Assembly (NCBI GenBank): GCA_025453315.1
Contig: JALOQQ010000001.1
Span: forward strand, 1-34,988
Length of the DNA stretch: 34,988 bases
Direction of reading: 5' to 3'
Source: Planctomycetota bacterium
Lineage (GTDB): Bacteria > Patescibacteriota > Patescibacteriia > Patescibacteriales > UBA12465
Positions 16,243 through 24,156 of this stretch are shown here, in pieces; position 1 is the stretch's first letter; every line of letters starts with the position of its first letter. The notes under the pieces are model-generated. The model worked only from the letters and a program-made list of their open reading frames with translations. It made no database searches and was not told the origin of the DNA. The position numbers and the translations under genes were made by a program.

Positions 16243-16308
16243 TGGTCCCTTCCTAATGAAGGGACCACCGTCTTTGGCAGAAAAATATTTGTGCCAAGAA
16301 GGGTGGTC
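16243..16308 (+). promoter_or_regulatory. Two mutually exclusive RNA hairpins upstream of pilin paralog 2
   Basis: Hairpin A: TGGTCCCTT (16243-16251) pairs with AAGGGACCA (16259-16267), 9 bp with a 7-nt loop. Hairpin B: GACCACC (16263-16269) pairs with GGTGGTC (16302-16308), and inside it TTGGCA (16274-16279) pairs with TGCCAA (16292-16297). A and B share 16263-16267 and cannot coexist. The 3' arm of B contains the SD (AAGGGTGGT) of the gene starting at 16315, so B would hide it. No T run follows A, so it is not a terminator. Ligand or trigger unknown. Confidence 0.55.
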
Positions 16309-16314
16309 AATATT

Positions 16315-16731
16315 ATGAAAAAAATATTTAACTTTGTTAAAAAAACAAGCTTATTATTAGGAGTATTGTTTTTTTTGTTTTTGGGAATTAGTCCTGTGTT
16401 AGCTCAGAGTAAAGATGGTGATTATGGTTTAGCTGAAACGGTTGGTGAGGGACAAATTCAAGGGGCAATGAAAACAAAAAATGTTGATAGTGGAGCCTGG
16501 GGTTTTGTCACCTCAGAATTGGGACGTATTATTGGTTACGCTTTATCTTTTGTTGGTGTCATATTTTTAGTTTTAATGATATACGGCGGTATATTATGGA
16601 TGACTGCTCAGGGTAATGAAGAACAAACAAAAAAAGCCAAGACCTTGATTGTTGATGCAGTAATTGGTTTAGTTATAGTAATGTCTGCTTATGCTATTAC
16701 GGCTTTTGTTGGACAAGCTTTAACTGAGTAA
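16315..16731 (+). CDS. T4SS pilin-like protein (paralog 2)
   Basis: 138 residues: signal peptide (MKKIFNFVKKTSLLL to PVLAQ), an exported stretch of about 45 residues, then two helices with signature IYGGILWMTAQGNEEQTKKAK and IGLVIVMSAYAITAF. I chose ATG 16315, not the GTG 24 bases upstream, because an SD (AAGGGTGGT) lies 7-8 bases before it and the signal peptide then starts normally. The SD is within one arm of an alternative hairpin, so translation may be regulated. Only 2 bp separate it from the next paralog. Confidence 0.82.
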   Translation: MKKIFNFVKKTSLLLGVLFFLFLGISPVLAQSKDGDYGLAETVGEGQIQGAMKTKNVDSGAWGFVTSELGRIIGYALSFVGVIFLVLMIYGGILWMTAQGNEEQTKKAKTLIVDAVIGLVIVMSAYAITAFVGQALTE

Positions 16732-16733
16732 TT

Positions 16734-17363
16734 ATGAAAAAAATATTATTAATAATTTTTATTGCGGTATTATTTTCCATTATTACGATAAATAGAGTAT
16801 CAGCTTTGGTTGTTAACTCTGATAAAGATCCTTTTAAAGTAGATTTGCAAAAAGGTTCGCCAATAAATAAAATAGATCCGCTTACCGGGCAAATAGAGCT
16901 TAATGCTGATAATTCTCTTAAAACCCCTTCCTCCAAAGATGTTGCTATACCAAAAGAGGGATATAATTTTTTACAAAACAGTGGATTAGAAAGTACGGCT
17001 GCTAAGTCAGGACATCTTGATAATTCAACCGGAGGTGATGGGGAAACGGACTTAATGTATACAATTGGGCATGTTATAAGGACAGTTATGTCTTGGTTGA
17101 GCGTTGGTTGTTTGCTTTTATTAATATATGGAGGAGTCCTTTGGATGACCGCTTCGGGAAATGATGATCAAATTAAAAAAGCCAAAGCTATTTTAAAAAA
17201 TACTATAATTGGAGTGGTAATTATTGTGTCAGCTTATGCCGTAACCACCTTTATTATGGATCAGTTGGTTAAGCCAGTAGAGAGTCCAACTTTAAAAACA
17301 ATACAAAGTAAAGGAGGAACAATACCTAATACTACTCCCAATATTATTATACCTTCTAAATAA
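16734..17363 (+). CDS. T4SS pilin-like protein with long N- and C-terminal extensions (paralog 3)
   Basis: At 209 residues this is the longest paralog. A signal peptide (MKKILLIIFIAVLF to RVSA) is followed by about 85 exported residues rich in Asp/Asn/Lys/Ser, including NKIDPLTGQIELNADNSLK. The two helices carry IYGGVLWMTASGNDDQIKKAK and IGVVIIVSAYAVTTF. A Pro/Thr-rich tail of about 40 residues follows (KPVESPTLK, TIPNTTPN). The extensions suggest a special subunit, for example a tip or anchor, but that is a guess. No SD; it starts 2 bp after paralog 2, so it relies on coupled translation. Confidence 0.8.
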   Translation: MKKILLIIFIAVLFSIITINRVSALVVNSDKDPFKVDLQKGSPINKIDPLTGQIELNADNSLKTPSSKDVAIPKEGYNFLQNSGLESTAAKSGHLDNSTGGDGETDLMYTIGHVIRTVMSWLSVGCLLLLIYGGVLWMTASGNDDQIKKAKAILKNTIIGVVIIVSAYAVTTFIMDQLVKPVESPTLKTIQSKGGTIPNTTPNIIIPSK

Positions 17364-17374
17364 TGATTTAGTAT

Positions 17375-17764
17375 ATGAGAAAAGTTTTATTTACTATATT
17401 TATTTTTTTATTTTTCCCTTTATTTCTAGTGAATGCTGAGACACCCAATCTTTCCAACGCCTTTTCTAATAGTAAGACAGCTTCAGGACTTAATAATTTT
17501 AATAGCAAGGCCGGTCTAAGCCAAGTTGCCGAACCGGAATACATTGTTGCTAATTTTATTCAGAAATTATTATCTTTTCTTGGTGTTATATTTTTAATAT
17601 TAACGATATATGGTGGCATAACTTGGATGACGGCTCGTGGCAATAAAGACGCTGTCGAAAAAGCTAAAACAATAATGTCTCGGGCGATTATTGGTCTGGG
17701 TATTATTTTAGGAGCTTACGCCATTACAGCCTTTGTTTTTCAATCTTCGCTTTTCTTTAAATAA
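17375..17764 (+). CDS. T4SS pilin-like protein (paralog 4)
   Basis: 129 residues: signal peptide MRKVLFTIFIFLFFPLF to LVNAE, about 40 exported residues containing LSNAFSNSKTASGLNNF, then helix 1 (LLSFLGVIFLILTIYGG), signature TWMTARGNKDAVEKAK and helix 2 IGLGIILGAYAITAF. It ends right after helix 2. The loop has a more basic composition (RGNKDAVEK) than its sisters. It lies 11 bp after paralog 3 and 18 bp before paralog 5, without an SD. Confidence 0.8.
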   Translation: MRKVLFTIFIFLFFPLFLVNAETPNLSNAFSNSKTASGLNNFNSKAGLSQVAEPEYIVANFIQKLLSFLGVIFLILTIYGGITWMTARGNKDAVEKAKTIMSRAIIGLGIILGAYAITAFVFQSSLFFK

Positions 17765-17782
17765 AATTTCTTCATAACTATT

Positions 17783-18163
17783 ATGAAATTAGTTTTTAAA
17801 AAAATATTATTTTTATTGCTTTTAACCCTAATTCTAATCTCGCCGAGTTTGGTTTTTGCTCAATTTAGTTCGAGAGTAATGACATCTAAACTAGATGCTG
17901 TTGCTCAACAATCCGGTTATTCGGCGTCTACCGACGAGACTACTCTTGTAACTACTTTGGGTAGTATTGTTAATATTCTTTTAAGTTTACTTGGTATTAT
18001 ATTTGTTGCTTTAACTATTTATGCTGGTTTTAATTGGATGACCGCTCAAGGTAATGAGGAAAAAGTGAAAGAATCTAAAGCCACTTTAAGAACAGCGGTT
18101 ATTGGTTTGGTAATAACCCTATCTTCGTTTGCTATTTGGAAATTTATTGAGTCAAGATTATAA
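17783..18163 (+). CDS. T4SS pilin-like protein (paralog 5)
   Basis: 126 residues: signal peptide MKLVFKKILFLLLL to LVFAQ, an exported part with MTSKLDAVAQQSGYSAST, then IYAGFNWMTAQGNEEKVKESK and IGLVITLSSFAIWKF. Here the usual AY after helix 2 is SF, and YGG is YAG as in paralog 6. Paralogs 5 and 6 are the closest pair in this group and may be a recent duplication. Gap to paralog 6 is 10 bp. Confidence 0.8.
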   Translation: MKLVFKKILFLLLLTLILISPSLVFAQFSSRVMTSKLDAVAQQSGYSASTDETTLVTTLGSIVNILLSLLGIIFVALTIYAGFNWMTAQGNEEKVKESKATLRTAVIGLVITLSSFAIWKFIESRL

Positions 18164-18173
18164 TTTTATTAAT

Positions 18174-18596
18174 ATGTTTAAAAAAATCATTTTTATTTTA
18201 TTGTCAGTTTTAATAATCGGCTATAGTTTTCCAGTTAGTGCTCAACTAGGATTATTAGAAAAAAAGAATACTGGTATGGAGGATAAGTTTGCCAAAGGTG
18301 CTGGTTTTAGCAAATCAACTAATGCCAGTTCAGCACCTTTAATGGTGGCTAATATTATAAAAGTCTTATTAAGTATTTTAGCTATTATTTTTGTTAGTTT
18401 AACTATTTATGCTGGTTTTACTTGGATGACTGCTCAAGGAAATGAAGAAAGAATAAAAGAAGCCAAGGGTACTTTAAAGACTGCAATTATTGGTTTAATA
18501 ATAGTGATGTGTGCTTATTCTATTACGGCTTTTGTCTTTACTAAGTTTGCTAATACTGGAAGTGCGACTAGTAACGGCAAACCACTTGGAAATTAA
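18174..18596 (+). CDS. T4SS pilin-like protein (paralog 6)
   Basis: 140 residues from ATG 18174. A longer frame reaches back to a TTG at 18129 inside paralog 5, but the ATG gives a proper signal peptide (MFKKIIFILLSVLII to PVSAQ). The exported part contains KNTGMEDKFAKGAGFSKST; the signature is IYAGFTWMTAQGNEERIKEAK and IGLIIVMCAYSITAF. A Ser/Thr/Gly-rich tail follows. It is the last gene of the operon, 20 bases before a strong terminator. Confidence 0.8.
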   Translation: MFKKIIFILLSVLIIGYSFPVSAQLGLLEKKNTGMEDKFAKGAGFSKSTNASSAPLMVANIIKVLLSILAIIFVSLTIYAGFTWMTAQGNEERIKEAKGTLKTAIIGLIIVMCAYSITAFVFTKFANTGSATSNGKPLGN

Positions 18597-18615
18597 CTAT
18601 TTGTTTTAAAATAAG

Positions 18616-18650
18616 AAAAGACTACTTGTGGTAGTCTTTTTTTTGTTTTT
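18616..18650 (+). terminator. Intrinsic terminator ending the pilin-like operon
   Basis: AAAAGACTAC and GTAGTCTTTT form a perfect 10-bp stem with a TTGTG loop, followed by more T. The A run on the other side lets it also work for the convergent gene at 18661. Confidence 0.88.
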
Positions 18651-18660
18651 TAAAATTAGT

Positions 18661-19311
18661 TTATTCAACCCATCTGGTACGCCAAATATATTTATTTCCT
18701 TGCAAATCAGTTTTAATGGTTTTAACATATTCTATGTCAACTTCTTTTTTTTCGTTAGTTGCAAAGCTAGTCCAGACAGCTTTATAGTCTCCTGATGGTA
18801 AATTCCACCAATAAATATCTCTTGGCCCGAGATCTTTACTGGGCATAGCTTCTTTTCCCGTTTTTTTATTTATAATAGTTACTGAGTAAGTTTTTCTTTC
18901 TCTTTCTTGTTCTTGGCTATTAATATGATAATGATTATCTAAAAATAGACAATTCATTGCATAACCATTACAACCACTATGTCCGGTTGAAGTAGAGTTG
19001 TTGTTTATGTTATCAGCTAGGGCTACATCATAAATAAAATTTCCAACCTTGCTGTTTGTGCCATGAGTTCCAATTGCACTAGTATTATCCATTCTAGCAT
19101 CATATAATGCCAATAATCTATTATTCAGTTCTTTTACCAAGACAGTGTCGCCATCTTTTTTGGCTTGGTCTCTTTCGGCTGTTAAATCAGCCTTTAGTGA
19201 TTCGTATTTTTCTTGAGTCATTCCTTTTTCATAACTAGCAGGACGGAATTGTGCATTTACTGCGGTGCTGATTATCATAATCATTATCACCAAGATCATC
19301 GTTTTTTTCAT
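18661..19311 (-). CDS. Secreted protein of unknown function
   Basis: I do not recognise this 216-residue protein. ATG 19311 is preferred over one 18 codons upstream because it starts a clear signal peptide (MKKTMILVIMIMIIS to AVNAQ). Next comes a charged, probably helical stretch (YEKGMTQEKYESLKADLTAE to LNNRLLALYDARM), then an Asn/Ser/Gly-rich part with two cysteines (CNGYAMNC) that could form a disulfide. The last 70 residues look like a beta sandwich (TYSVTIINKKTGKEAM, NLPSGDYKAVWTS, KEVDIEYV). It converges on the pilin-like operon and diverges from a phospholipase-D-like gene. Confidence 0.7.
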   Translation of the reverse strand: MKKTMILVIMIMIISTAVNAQFRPASYEKGMTQEKYESLKADLTAERDQAKKDGDTVLVKELNNRLLALYDARMDNTSAIGTHGTNSKVGNFIYDVALADNINNNSTSTGHSGCNGYAMNCLFLDNHYHINSQEQERERKTYSVTIINKKTGKEAMPSKDLGPRDIYWWNLPSGDYKAVWTSFATNEKKEVDIEYVKTIKTDLQGNKYIWRTRWVE

Positions 19312-19363
19312 CGTGTTATATTTATTAAAGTTATTAATTCTATTTATGTATTTTTTTGGAACC

Positions 19364-19379
19364 ATTATAGTGCTATAAT
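19364..19379. promoter_or_regulatory. Divergent -10 elements inside one inverted repeat
   Basis: ATTATAG-TG-CTATAAT is a 7-2-7 inverted repeat. It contains TATAAT on the plus strand (19374-19379) and TATAAT on the minus strand (19369-19364), suited to the genes at 19454 (+) and 19311 (-). The -35 candidates on both sides are weak. The symmetry could also be an operator. Confidence 0.4.
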
Positions 19380-19453
19380 AGTTGTATATATTGAGTTTTA
19401 GAGATCGTTTATTGTAAGGATAATAGTATCATATTTAATAACTTTTGTCAATA

Positions 19454-20494
19454 ATGTCTAAGTACAAACTCTATACAAATTCTAAAAGAGCCTGGGACGG
19501 TATGCTAAAGGCTATGAAATTGGCCCAAAAATCTATTTATATAGAAATGTTTATTTTATTGGCCGACACTTCAGAAACCCATGATTTTTGGGGTGTTATT
19601 AAAGAAAAGGCTAAAAAGGGCGTAAAAATAGCCATAGTAGCTGACAGCTTTGGTAGCTATGCTCTAGATAAAGAGGCTGTAAATGAGGCCCGCGCACTAG
19701 GAGTGGAAATATTGTTTTTTAGTGATTGGTTGAGACGCACTCATCGTAAAATTATTATTGTTGATGAAAAAATTGCTTTTCTAGGCGGGGTTAATATTGA
19801 AAAGAAAACCATTAATTGGCGCGATTTACAAGTTCGTTTAGAATCAAAATATTTAGCCAAAGTTATTTTTAAAAGTTTTGCCTATACTTATATTATGTGT
19901 GGTGGCAAGGACCCTTTTATTTTAAAGCAACAGCAGAAAAAGTTTTTTCATAAAGTGCATTCCTGGCTCTTGGAACATTGGCCCAACTCAGGAGTTTATG
20001 CTTTAAATAATTATTATCGAGAAAAAATTATTGCCGCTCAAAAAAGAATAGTAATTATTACCCCTTATTTTACCCCTCCTCGTTGGTTAGTGGCCTTGCT
20101 TGATGATGCAATTCGTCGTGGTGTCAAAGTTGAGGTTATTATTCCGGAGAATACGGATGTTTCTATTATTAATAGAGTTAATTATGGTTATATTAGATTA
20201 CTGTCGCATTTGGGTATTGAATTTTTTCTCTTTAAAAAAATGAATCATGCCAAGGCTTTATTTATCGACAATAAAGAATTAATGATTGGTTCACCTAACA
20301 TTGATTTTCTTTCTTTTAATTTTAATTTGGAAGTAGGAGTCTTTATGGACGATAAAGAATTAATTCAAGAATTTTCTTTGTTAGTAGAAAAATGGCAAAG
20401 ACAATCTTGGCCCTTGGCTTATTTAAAGAATAAATTAATTTGGCTTGATTATGTTTTTGCTTTTTTTATCCGGTTGTTTTTAAGGATGTTGTAA
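19454..20494 (+). CDS. Phospholipase D superfamily / cardiolipin-synthase-like protein
   Basis: 346 residues with both HKD motifs: HRKIIIVD followed by GGVN (His97, Lys99, Asp104) and HAKALFID followed by GSPN (His265, Lys267, Asp272). This spacing is that of bacterial cardiolipin synthases, which join phosphatidyl groups at the membrane. No N-terminal membrane helix is present; a hydrophobic C-terminus (LIWLDYVFAFFIRLFLRML) may bind the membrane, as in ClsB-like proteins. I chose ATG 19454; a TTG three codons upstream is less likely. A promoter candidate lies in the 19364-19379 repeat. Confidence 0.85.
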   Translation: MSKYKLYTNSKRAWDGMLKAMKLAQKSIYIEMFILLADTSETHDFWGVIKEKAKKGVKIAIVADSFGSYALDKEAVNEARALGVEILFFSDWLRRTHRKIIIVDEKIAFLGGVNIEKKTINWRDLQVRLESKYLAKVIFKSFAYTYIMCGGKDPFILKQQQKKFFHKVHSWLLEHWPNSGVYALNNYYREKIIAAQKRIVIITPYFTPPRWLVALLDDAIRRGVKVEVIIPENTDVSIINRVNYGYIRLLSHLGIEFFLFKKMNHAKALFIDNKELMIGSPNIDFLSFNFNLEVGVFMDDKELIQEFSLLVEKWQRQSWPLAYLKNKLIWLDYVFAFFIRLFLRML

Positions 20495-20515
20495 GTTTTA
20501 TCTTTATAGTATAAT
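20489..20515 (+). promoter_or_regulatory. Possible promoter of the PEP-synthase-domain gene
   Basis: TTGTAA overlaps the stop codon of the previous gene and is followed after only 15 bp by a perfect TATAAT (20510-20515). The leader would be about 55 bases. Confidence 0.35.
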
Positions 20516-20577
20516 TATTAGTAGCAAGATTTTTTATTATTAAAATATTTTAATTATTAATTTAAAGTTACAATTAT

Positions 20578-21537
20578 ATGGCAAAAAAGAAAGAATTAGC
20601 TTCTATTAAGTTTTTTAAGGAAATCGATAAAAAATCAGTTGCCATTGCCGGTGGCAAAGGAGCGTCTTTAGGTGAAATGACTAAAGCCGGTTTAGCTGTG
20701 CCGCCAGGCTTTGTTATTCTTTCTCATTCTTTTGATCGTTTTTTAGAAGAAACCGATTTATTTCAAAGCATTGATTCCGAATTACATAAAACTAATTATA
20801 ATGATATTAATTCAGTCGATAAAACCTCAGCTATTATTAGAGAAATGATTCATGAAGCTAAAATGCCGATTGATTTAAGTAAAGAAATTGTAGCTAATTT
20901 TAAAAAGTTAAAGACTAAATATGTAGCAGTGCGTTCTTCGGCTACTGCTGAAGATTCTTCAGTAGCCTCTTGGGCCGGTGAACTAGAAACTTATTTGAAT
21001 ACCACTGACAAACGTTTATTGGAAAATGTAAAACGTTGTTGGTCTTCTTTGTTTACGCCGCGCGCTATTTTTTATCGTAAAGAAAAAGATTTATTAGAGA
21101 CTCATGTTTCCGTGGCCGTGGTTGTACAAAAAATGGTGGAGTCAGAAGTTTCTGGAATCGCTTTTACGGTTCATCCAGTTACTCAAGATAGAACACAAAT
21201 GATTATTGAAGCAGGATATGGTTTGGGTGAAGCTATTGTTTCCGGATCAATAACCCCAGACTCTTATGTTTTAGATAAAAGGGATATGTCTTTAATGGAT
21301 GTTAATGTTAGTAAGCAAGAAAAGAAAATTGTGCTTGATGTAAAAAATGGAGTAAAGTGGACTAAGATCGCCAAGAATGAACAAGAAAAGCAAAAATTAT
21401 CTAATAAACAAGTAGTGCAGTTGGCCGAATTATGTCTTAAAATCGAAAAGCATTATAAATTTCCTTGTGATATAGAATGGGCTTATGAAAAAAAGAAATT
21501 TTATATAACTCAGAGTCGTCCTATTACTACTCTCTAA
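20578..21537 (+). CDS. Stand-alone PEP-synthase/PPDK ATP-grasp domain protein
   Basis: 319 residues match only the N-terminal nucleotide-binding domain of phosphoenolpyruvate synthase, pyruvate phosphate dikinase and rifampicin phosphotransferase: VAIAGGKGASLGEM (21-34), AVPPGFVI, VRSSATAEDSS with Arg119, VVVQKMV, SGIAFTVHP, IIEAGYGLGEAIVSG, CDIEWAYE and the closing QSRPITTL. The swivelling phospho-histidine domain and the PEP/pyruvate barrel are absent; a full synthase has about 800 residues. The protein stops exactly at the domain end and is followed by a strong terminator, so it is a complete separate gene. It may bind ATP and work with a partner encoded elsewhere. Confidence 0.85.
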   Translation: MAKKKELASIKFFKEIDKKSVAIAGGKGASLGEMTKAGLAVPPGFVILSHSFDRFLEETDLFQSIDSELHKTNYNDINSVDKTSAIIREMIHEAKMPIDLSKEIVANFKKLKTKYVAVRSSATAEDSSVASWAGELETYLNTTDKRLLENVKRCWSSLFTPRAIFYRKEKDLLETHVSVAVVVQKMVESEVSGIAFTVHPVTQDRTQMIIEAGYGLGEAIVSGSITPDSYVLDKRDMSLMDVNVSKQEKKIVLDVKNGVKWTKIAKNEQEKQKLSNKQVVQLAELCLKIEKHYKFPCDIEWAYEKKKFYITQSRPITTL

Positions 21538-21559
21538 ATAAAGTAAATTAAATATTTAA

Positions 21560-21589
21560 AATAAAAGCGGAGCTTACTCCGCTTTTATT
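21560..21589 (+). terminator. Intrinsic terminator after the PEP-synthase-domain gene
   Basis: AATAAAAGCGGAG and CTCCGCTTTTATT form a perfect 13-bp stem with a CTTA loop; the T run is the outer part of the stem. Confidence 0.85.
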
Positions 21590-21595
21590 CTTCCC

Positions 21596-21624
21596 TTGTT
21601 TCTTCTGCTTTTTTCTGCTATACT
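21596..21624 (+). promoter_or_regulatory. Promoter of uvrA
   Basis: TTGTTT and TATACT (21619-21624) are separated by 17 bp, right after the upstream terminator. The leader would be about 30 bases. Confidence 0.55.
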
Positions 21625-21660
21625 TTTCTCTAATCTTTTTTAACTCTTTTTTATTTACAT

Positions 21661-24153
21661 ATGGCCGAGAAAAATAACTTAATTAAAGTTCGTGGTGCAC
21701 GCGTCAATAATCTCAAAAATATTAATGTTGATATTCCACGCGATCAACTAATTGTTATTACTGGACTATCCGGATCTGGAAAGTCTTCTTTGGCTTTTGA
21801 TACTATTTATGCCGAGGGACAAAGGCGCTATGTTGAATCTTTATCGTCTTATGCTCGGCAATTTGTTGATTTAATGGATAAGCCGGATGTTGATTCAATT
21901 GAAGGATTATCTCCAGCGGTTTCTATTGATCAAAAATCAGTTTCCAATAATCCTCGCTCTACAGTCGGAACTATTACAGAAATTTATGATTTTTTTCGTT
22001 TGTTGTTTGCTAAGATGGGAGCGCCTTATTGCGTTTGTTGTGATACAAAAATGAAAAAACAAAAAAAAGAAAATAAGGGTGACGGAATTATTCAGCCCGC
22101 TTTTTTTAGTTGTCCAAATTGTAATAATACTTTGCCAGAATTAACTTTAAATAATTTTTCTTTTAATTCCAGCCATGGTGCTTGCCCGGTTTGTAGCGGT
22201 TTGGGAACTAAATTGGAGGTTGATCCAGAATTAGTTTTAAATCTTAATTTAAGTTTAGAACAAGGAGCGATTAAGCCATTAGCTCGCAATAATTTTCGTA
22301 GTAACGATGCCTTTTTAAAAGAATTGGAAAAAGTGGTTGAGAAGTCTGGTTTTTCAGTTGCCCTTCCTTTAAAGCAAGCTTCTAAAAAACAATTAGATTT
22401 GATTTTGTATGGCGATAAAAATTTTATTGGTTTGATTGCTGAACTCGAGAGGCGTTATAAGGAAACCGAATCTAATTACGTACGTCAAGAAATAGAACAG
22501 TATATGCGTATTTTGCTTTGTCCAACTTGTGAAGGTAAACGTCTTAAAAAAGAAATGTTAGCTGTAAAAATAGGTACTTATTCTATTAATGATATTGTTA
22601 GTCGTGATATTGTCGGGGTGAGAGAATTATTAATTGATATTGCTTCTAATACTAAATTAAGTGAGTTGGAAAAGAAGATTTTCTCTCAAATAACCAACGA
22701 AGTTAATTTGCGTTTAGATTTTATTAATAATGTTGGTCTTAATTATTTAACTCTTAGTCGTTCGGCCACCACTCTTTCTGGTGGTGAAGCACAGCGTATT
22801 CGTTTGGCCACTCAATTGGGTGCTGGACTCATGAGCGTGCTTTATGTTTTAGATGAACCATCGATTGGCTTACATCAGCGTGATAATGAAAAATTAATTG
22901 AAACTTTAAGAGCTTTACGCGATAGAGGTAACACAGTTATTGTCGTTGAACATGATGAAGCTATGATGTTGGCCGCTGATCACTTAATTGATATTGGTCC
23001 GGGTGCCGGAGAAAAAGGTGGTAAATTAATTTTTGAGGGAACACCGGAGGCTATAAAAAAATGTAAAGAATCTTTAACCGGGCAATATTTAAGTGGTGCT
23101 AAAACCATTCCTTTACCAACTAAATATCACGCTGGTAATGGTAAGGCTATTGAAATTCTTGGTGCCTCTGAACATAATTTACAAAACATTAATGTTAGGA
23201 TTCCTCTAGGTAAATTAGTTGCTATTACGGGAGTTTCTGGTTCTGGTAAATCAACCCTAATGAGTGATATTTTAGCTAATTCTTTAAATAAAAAGTTTTA
23301 TCGAGCTAAAGTTCAAGTTGGTAAACATAAAGAAATAAAAGGCTTAGAATTTATTGATAAGGTTATTGATATTGACCAGTCTCCAATTGGTCGTACGCCT
23401 CGCTCTAACCCCGCTACTTATACTGGTGCTTTTACACCTATTCGTGATCTTTTTGCTTCTTTATTTGATGCTAAAAAACGTGGTTATGGAGCTGGTCATT
23501 TTTCTTTCAACGTAGTTGGTGGTCGTTGTGAGCAATGTTCTGGTGATGGTTTATTAAAAATTGAAATGCAGTTTCTATCCGATGTTTATGTTACTTGTGA
23601 TAGTTGTGGTGGCCAAAGATTTAAAAAGGAAATTTTAGAAATCACTTACAAGAGTCCTTTTGTTCGTGAACCAAAAAATATTTTTGAAGTTTTAAAAATG
23701 ACCGTAGATGAAGCCATGTCTTTTTTTCAAGACAAATCAGCTATTTATCAAAAACTAGAAACTTTACATAAGGTCGGTTTGGGTTATATTACTCTTGGTC
23801 AATCAGCCACCACTCTTTCTGGCGGTGAGGCTCAACGCGTAAAACTAGCAACTGAATTATCACGTCGTGCTACCGGTAAAACCTTATATATTTTAGATGA
23901 ACCGACAACCGGTCTTCATTTTGAAGATATTAATCGTTTGATGGAAGTACTTATTAAATTAGTGGAAAAAGGTAATACGGTTCTTATTATTGAACATAAT
24001 CTCGATGTCATAAAGGCTGTTGACTGGATAATTGATCTTGGCCCAGACGGTGGTAAAAATGGTGGATTAATAGTTGCCGAAGGAACACCAAAAGAAGTGG
24101 CCAAAAAGACCGGAACTTATACTGGGGAATATCTAAATAAAATATTAGGATAA
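21661..24153 (+). CDS. uvrA: Excinuclease ABC subunit A, class II-like (no UvrB-binding domain)
   Basis: 830 residues, with both ABC ATPase halves: Walker A GLSGSGKSS (35-43) and GVSGSGKST, signatures LSGGEAQRIRLA and LSGGEAQRVKLA, Walker B YVLDEPSIGLH and YILDEPTTGLH. UvrA dimers scan DNA for damage and normally load UvrB. Zinc-binding pairs are CPNC/CPVC (151-178), CPTC, and CEQC/CDSC. In E. coli UvrA (940 residues) about 115 residues of UvrB-binding domain lie between the first signature region and the zinc module; here only about 25 residues (CVCCDTKMKKQ to PAFF, 124-149) remain. The insertion domain is present but somewhat short. Known UvrA2-type proteins lack the same domain. Confidence 0.93.
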   Translation: MAEKNNLIKVRGARVNNLKNINVDIPRDQLIVITGLSGSGKSSLAFDTIYAEGQRRYVESLSSYARQFVDLMDKPDVDSIEGLSPAVSIDQKSVSNNPRSTVGTITEIYDFFRLLFAKMGAPYCVCCDTKMKKQKKENKGDGIIQPAFFSCPNCNNTLPELTLNNFSFNSSHGACPVCSGLGTKLEVDPELVLNLNLSLEQGAIKPLARNNFRSNDAFLKELEKVVEKSGFSVALPLKQASKKQLDLILYGDKNFIGLIAELERRYKETESNYVRQEIEQYMRILLCPTCEGKRLKKEMLAVKIGTYSINDIVSRDIVGVRELLIDIASNTKLSELEKKIFSQITNEVNLRLDFINNVGLNYLTLSRSATTLSGGEAQRIRLATQLGAGLMSVLYVLDEPSIGLHQRDNEKLIETLRALRDRGNTVIVVEHDEAMMLAADHLIDIGPGAGEKGGKLIFEGTPEAIKKCKESLTGQYLSGAKTIPLPTKYHAGNGKAIEILGASEHNLQNINVRIPLGKLVAITGVSGSGKSTLMSDILANSLNKKFYRAKVQVGKHKEIKGLEFIDKVIDIDQSPIGRTPRSNPATYTGAFTPIRDLFASLFDAKKRGYGAGHFSFNVVGGRCEQCSGDGLLKIEMQFLSDVYVTCDSCGGQRFKKEILEITYKSPFVREPKNIFEVLKMTVDEAMSFFQDKSAIYQKLETLHKVGLGYITLGQSATTLSGGEAQRVKLATELSRRATGKTLYILDEPTTGLHFEDINRLMEVLIKLVEKGNTVLIIEHNLDVIKAVDWIIDLGPDGGKNGGLIVAEGTPKEVAKKTGTYTGEYLNKILG

Positions 24154-24156
24154 ATT

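Noticed and set aside
16243..16267. Terminator after the first pilin gene
   Set aside because: The 9-bp hairpin has no T run behind it; an alternative RNA structure explains the region better.
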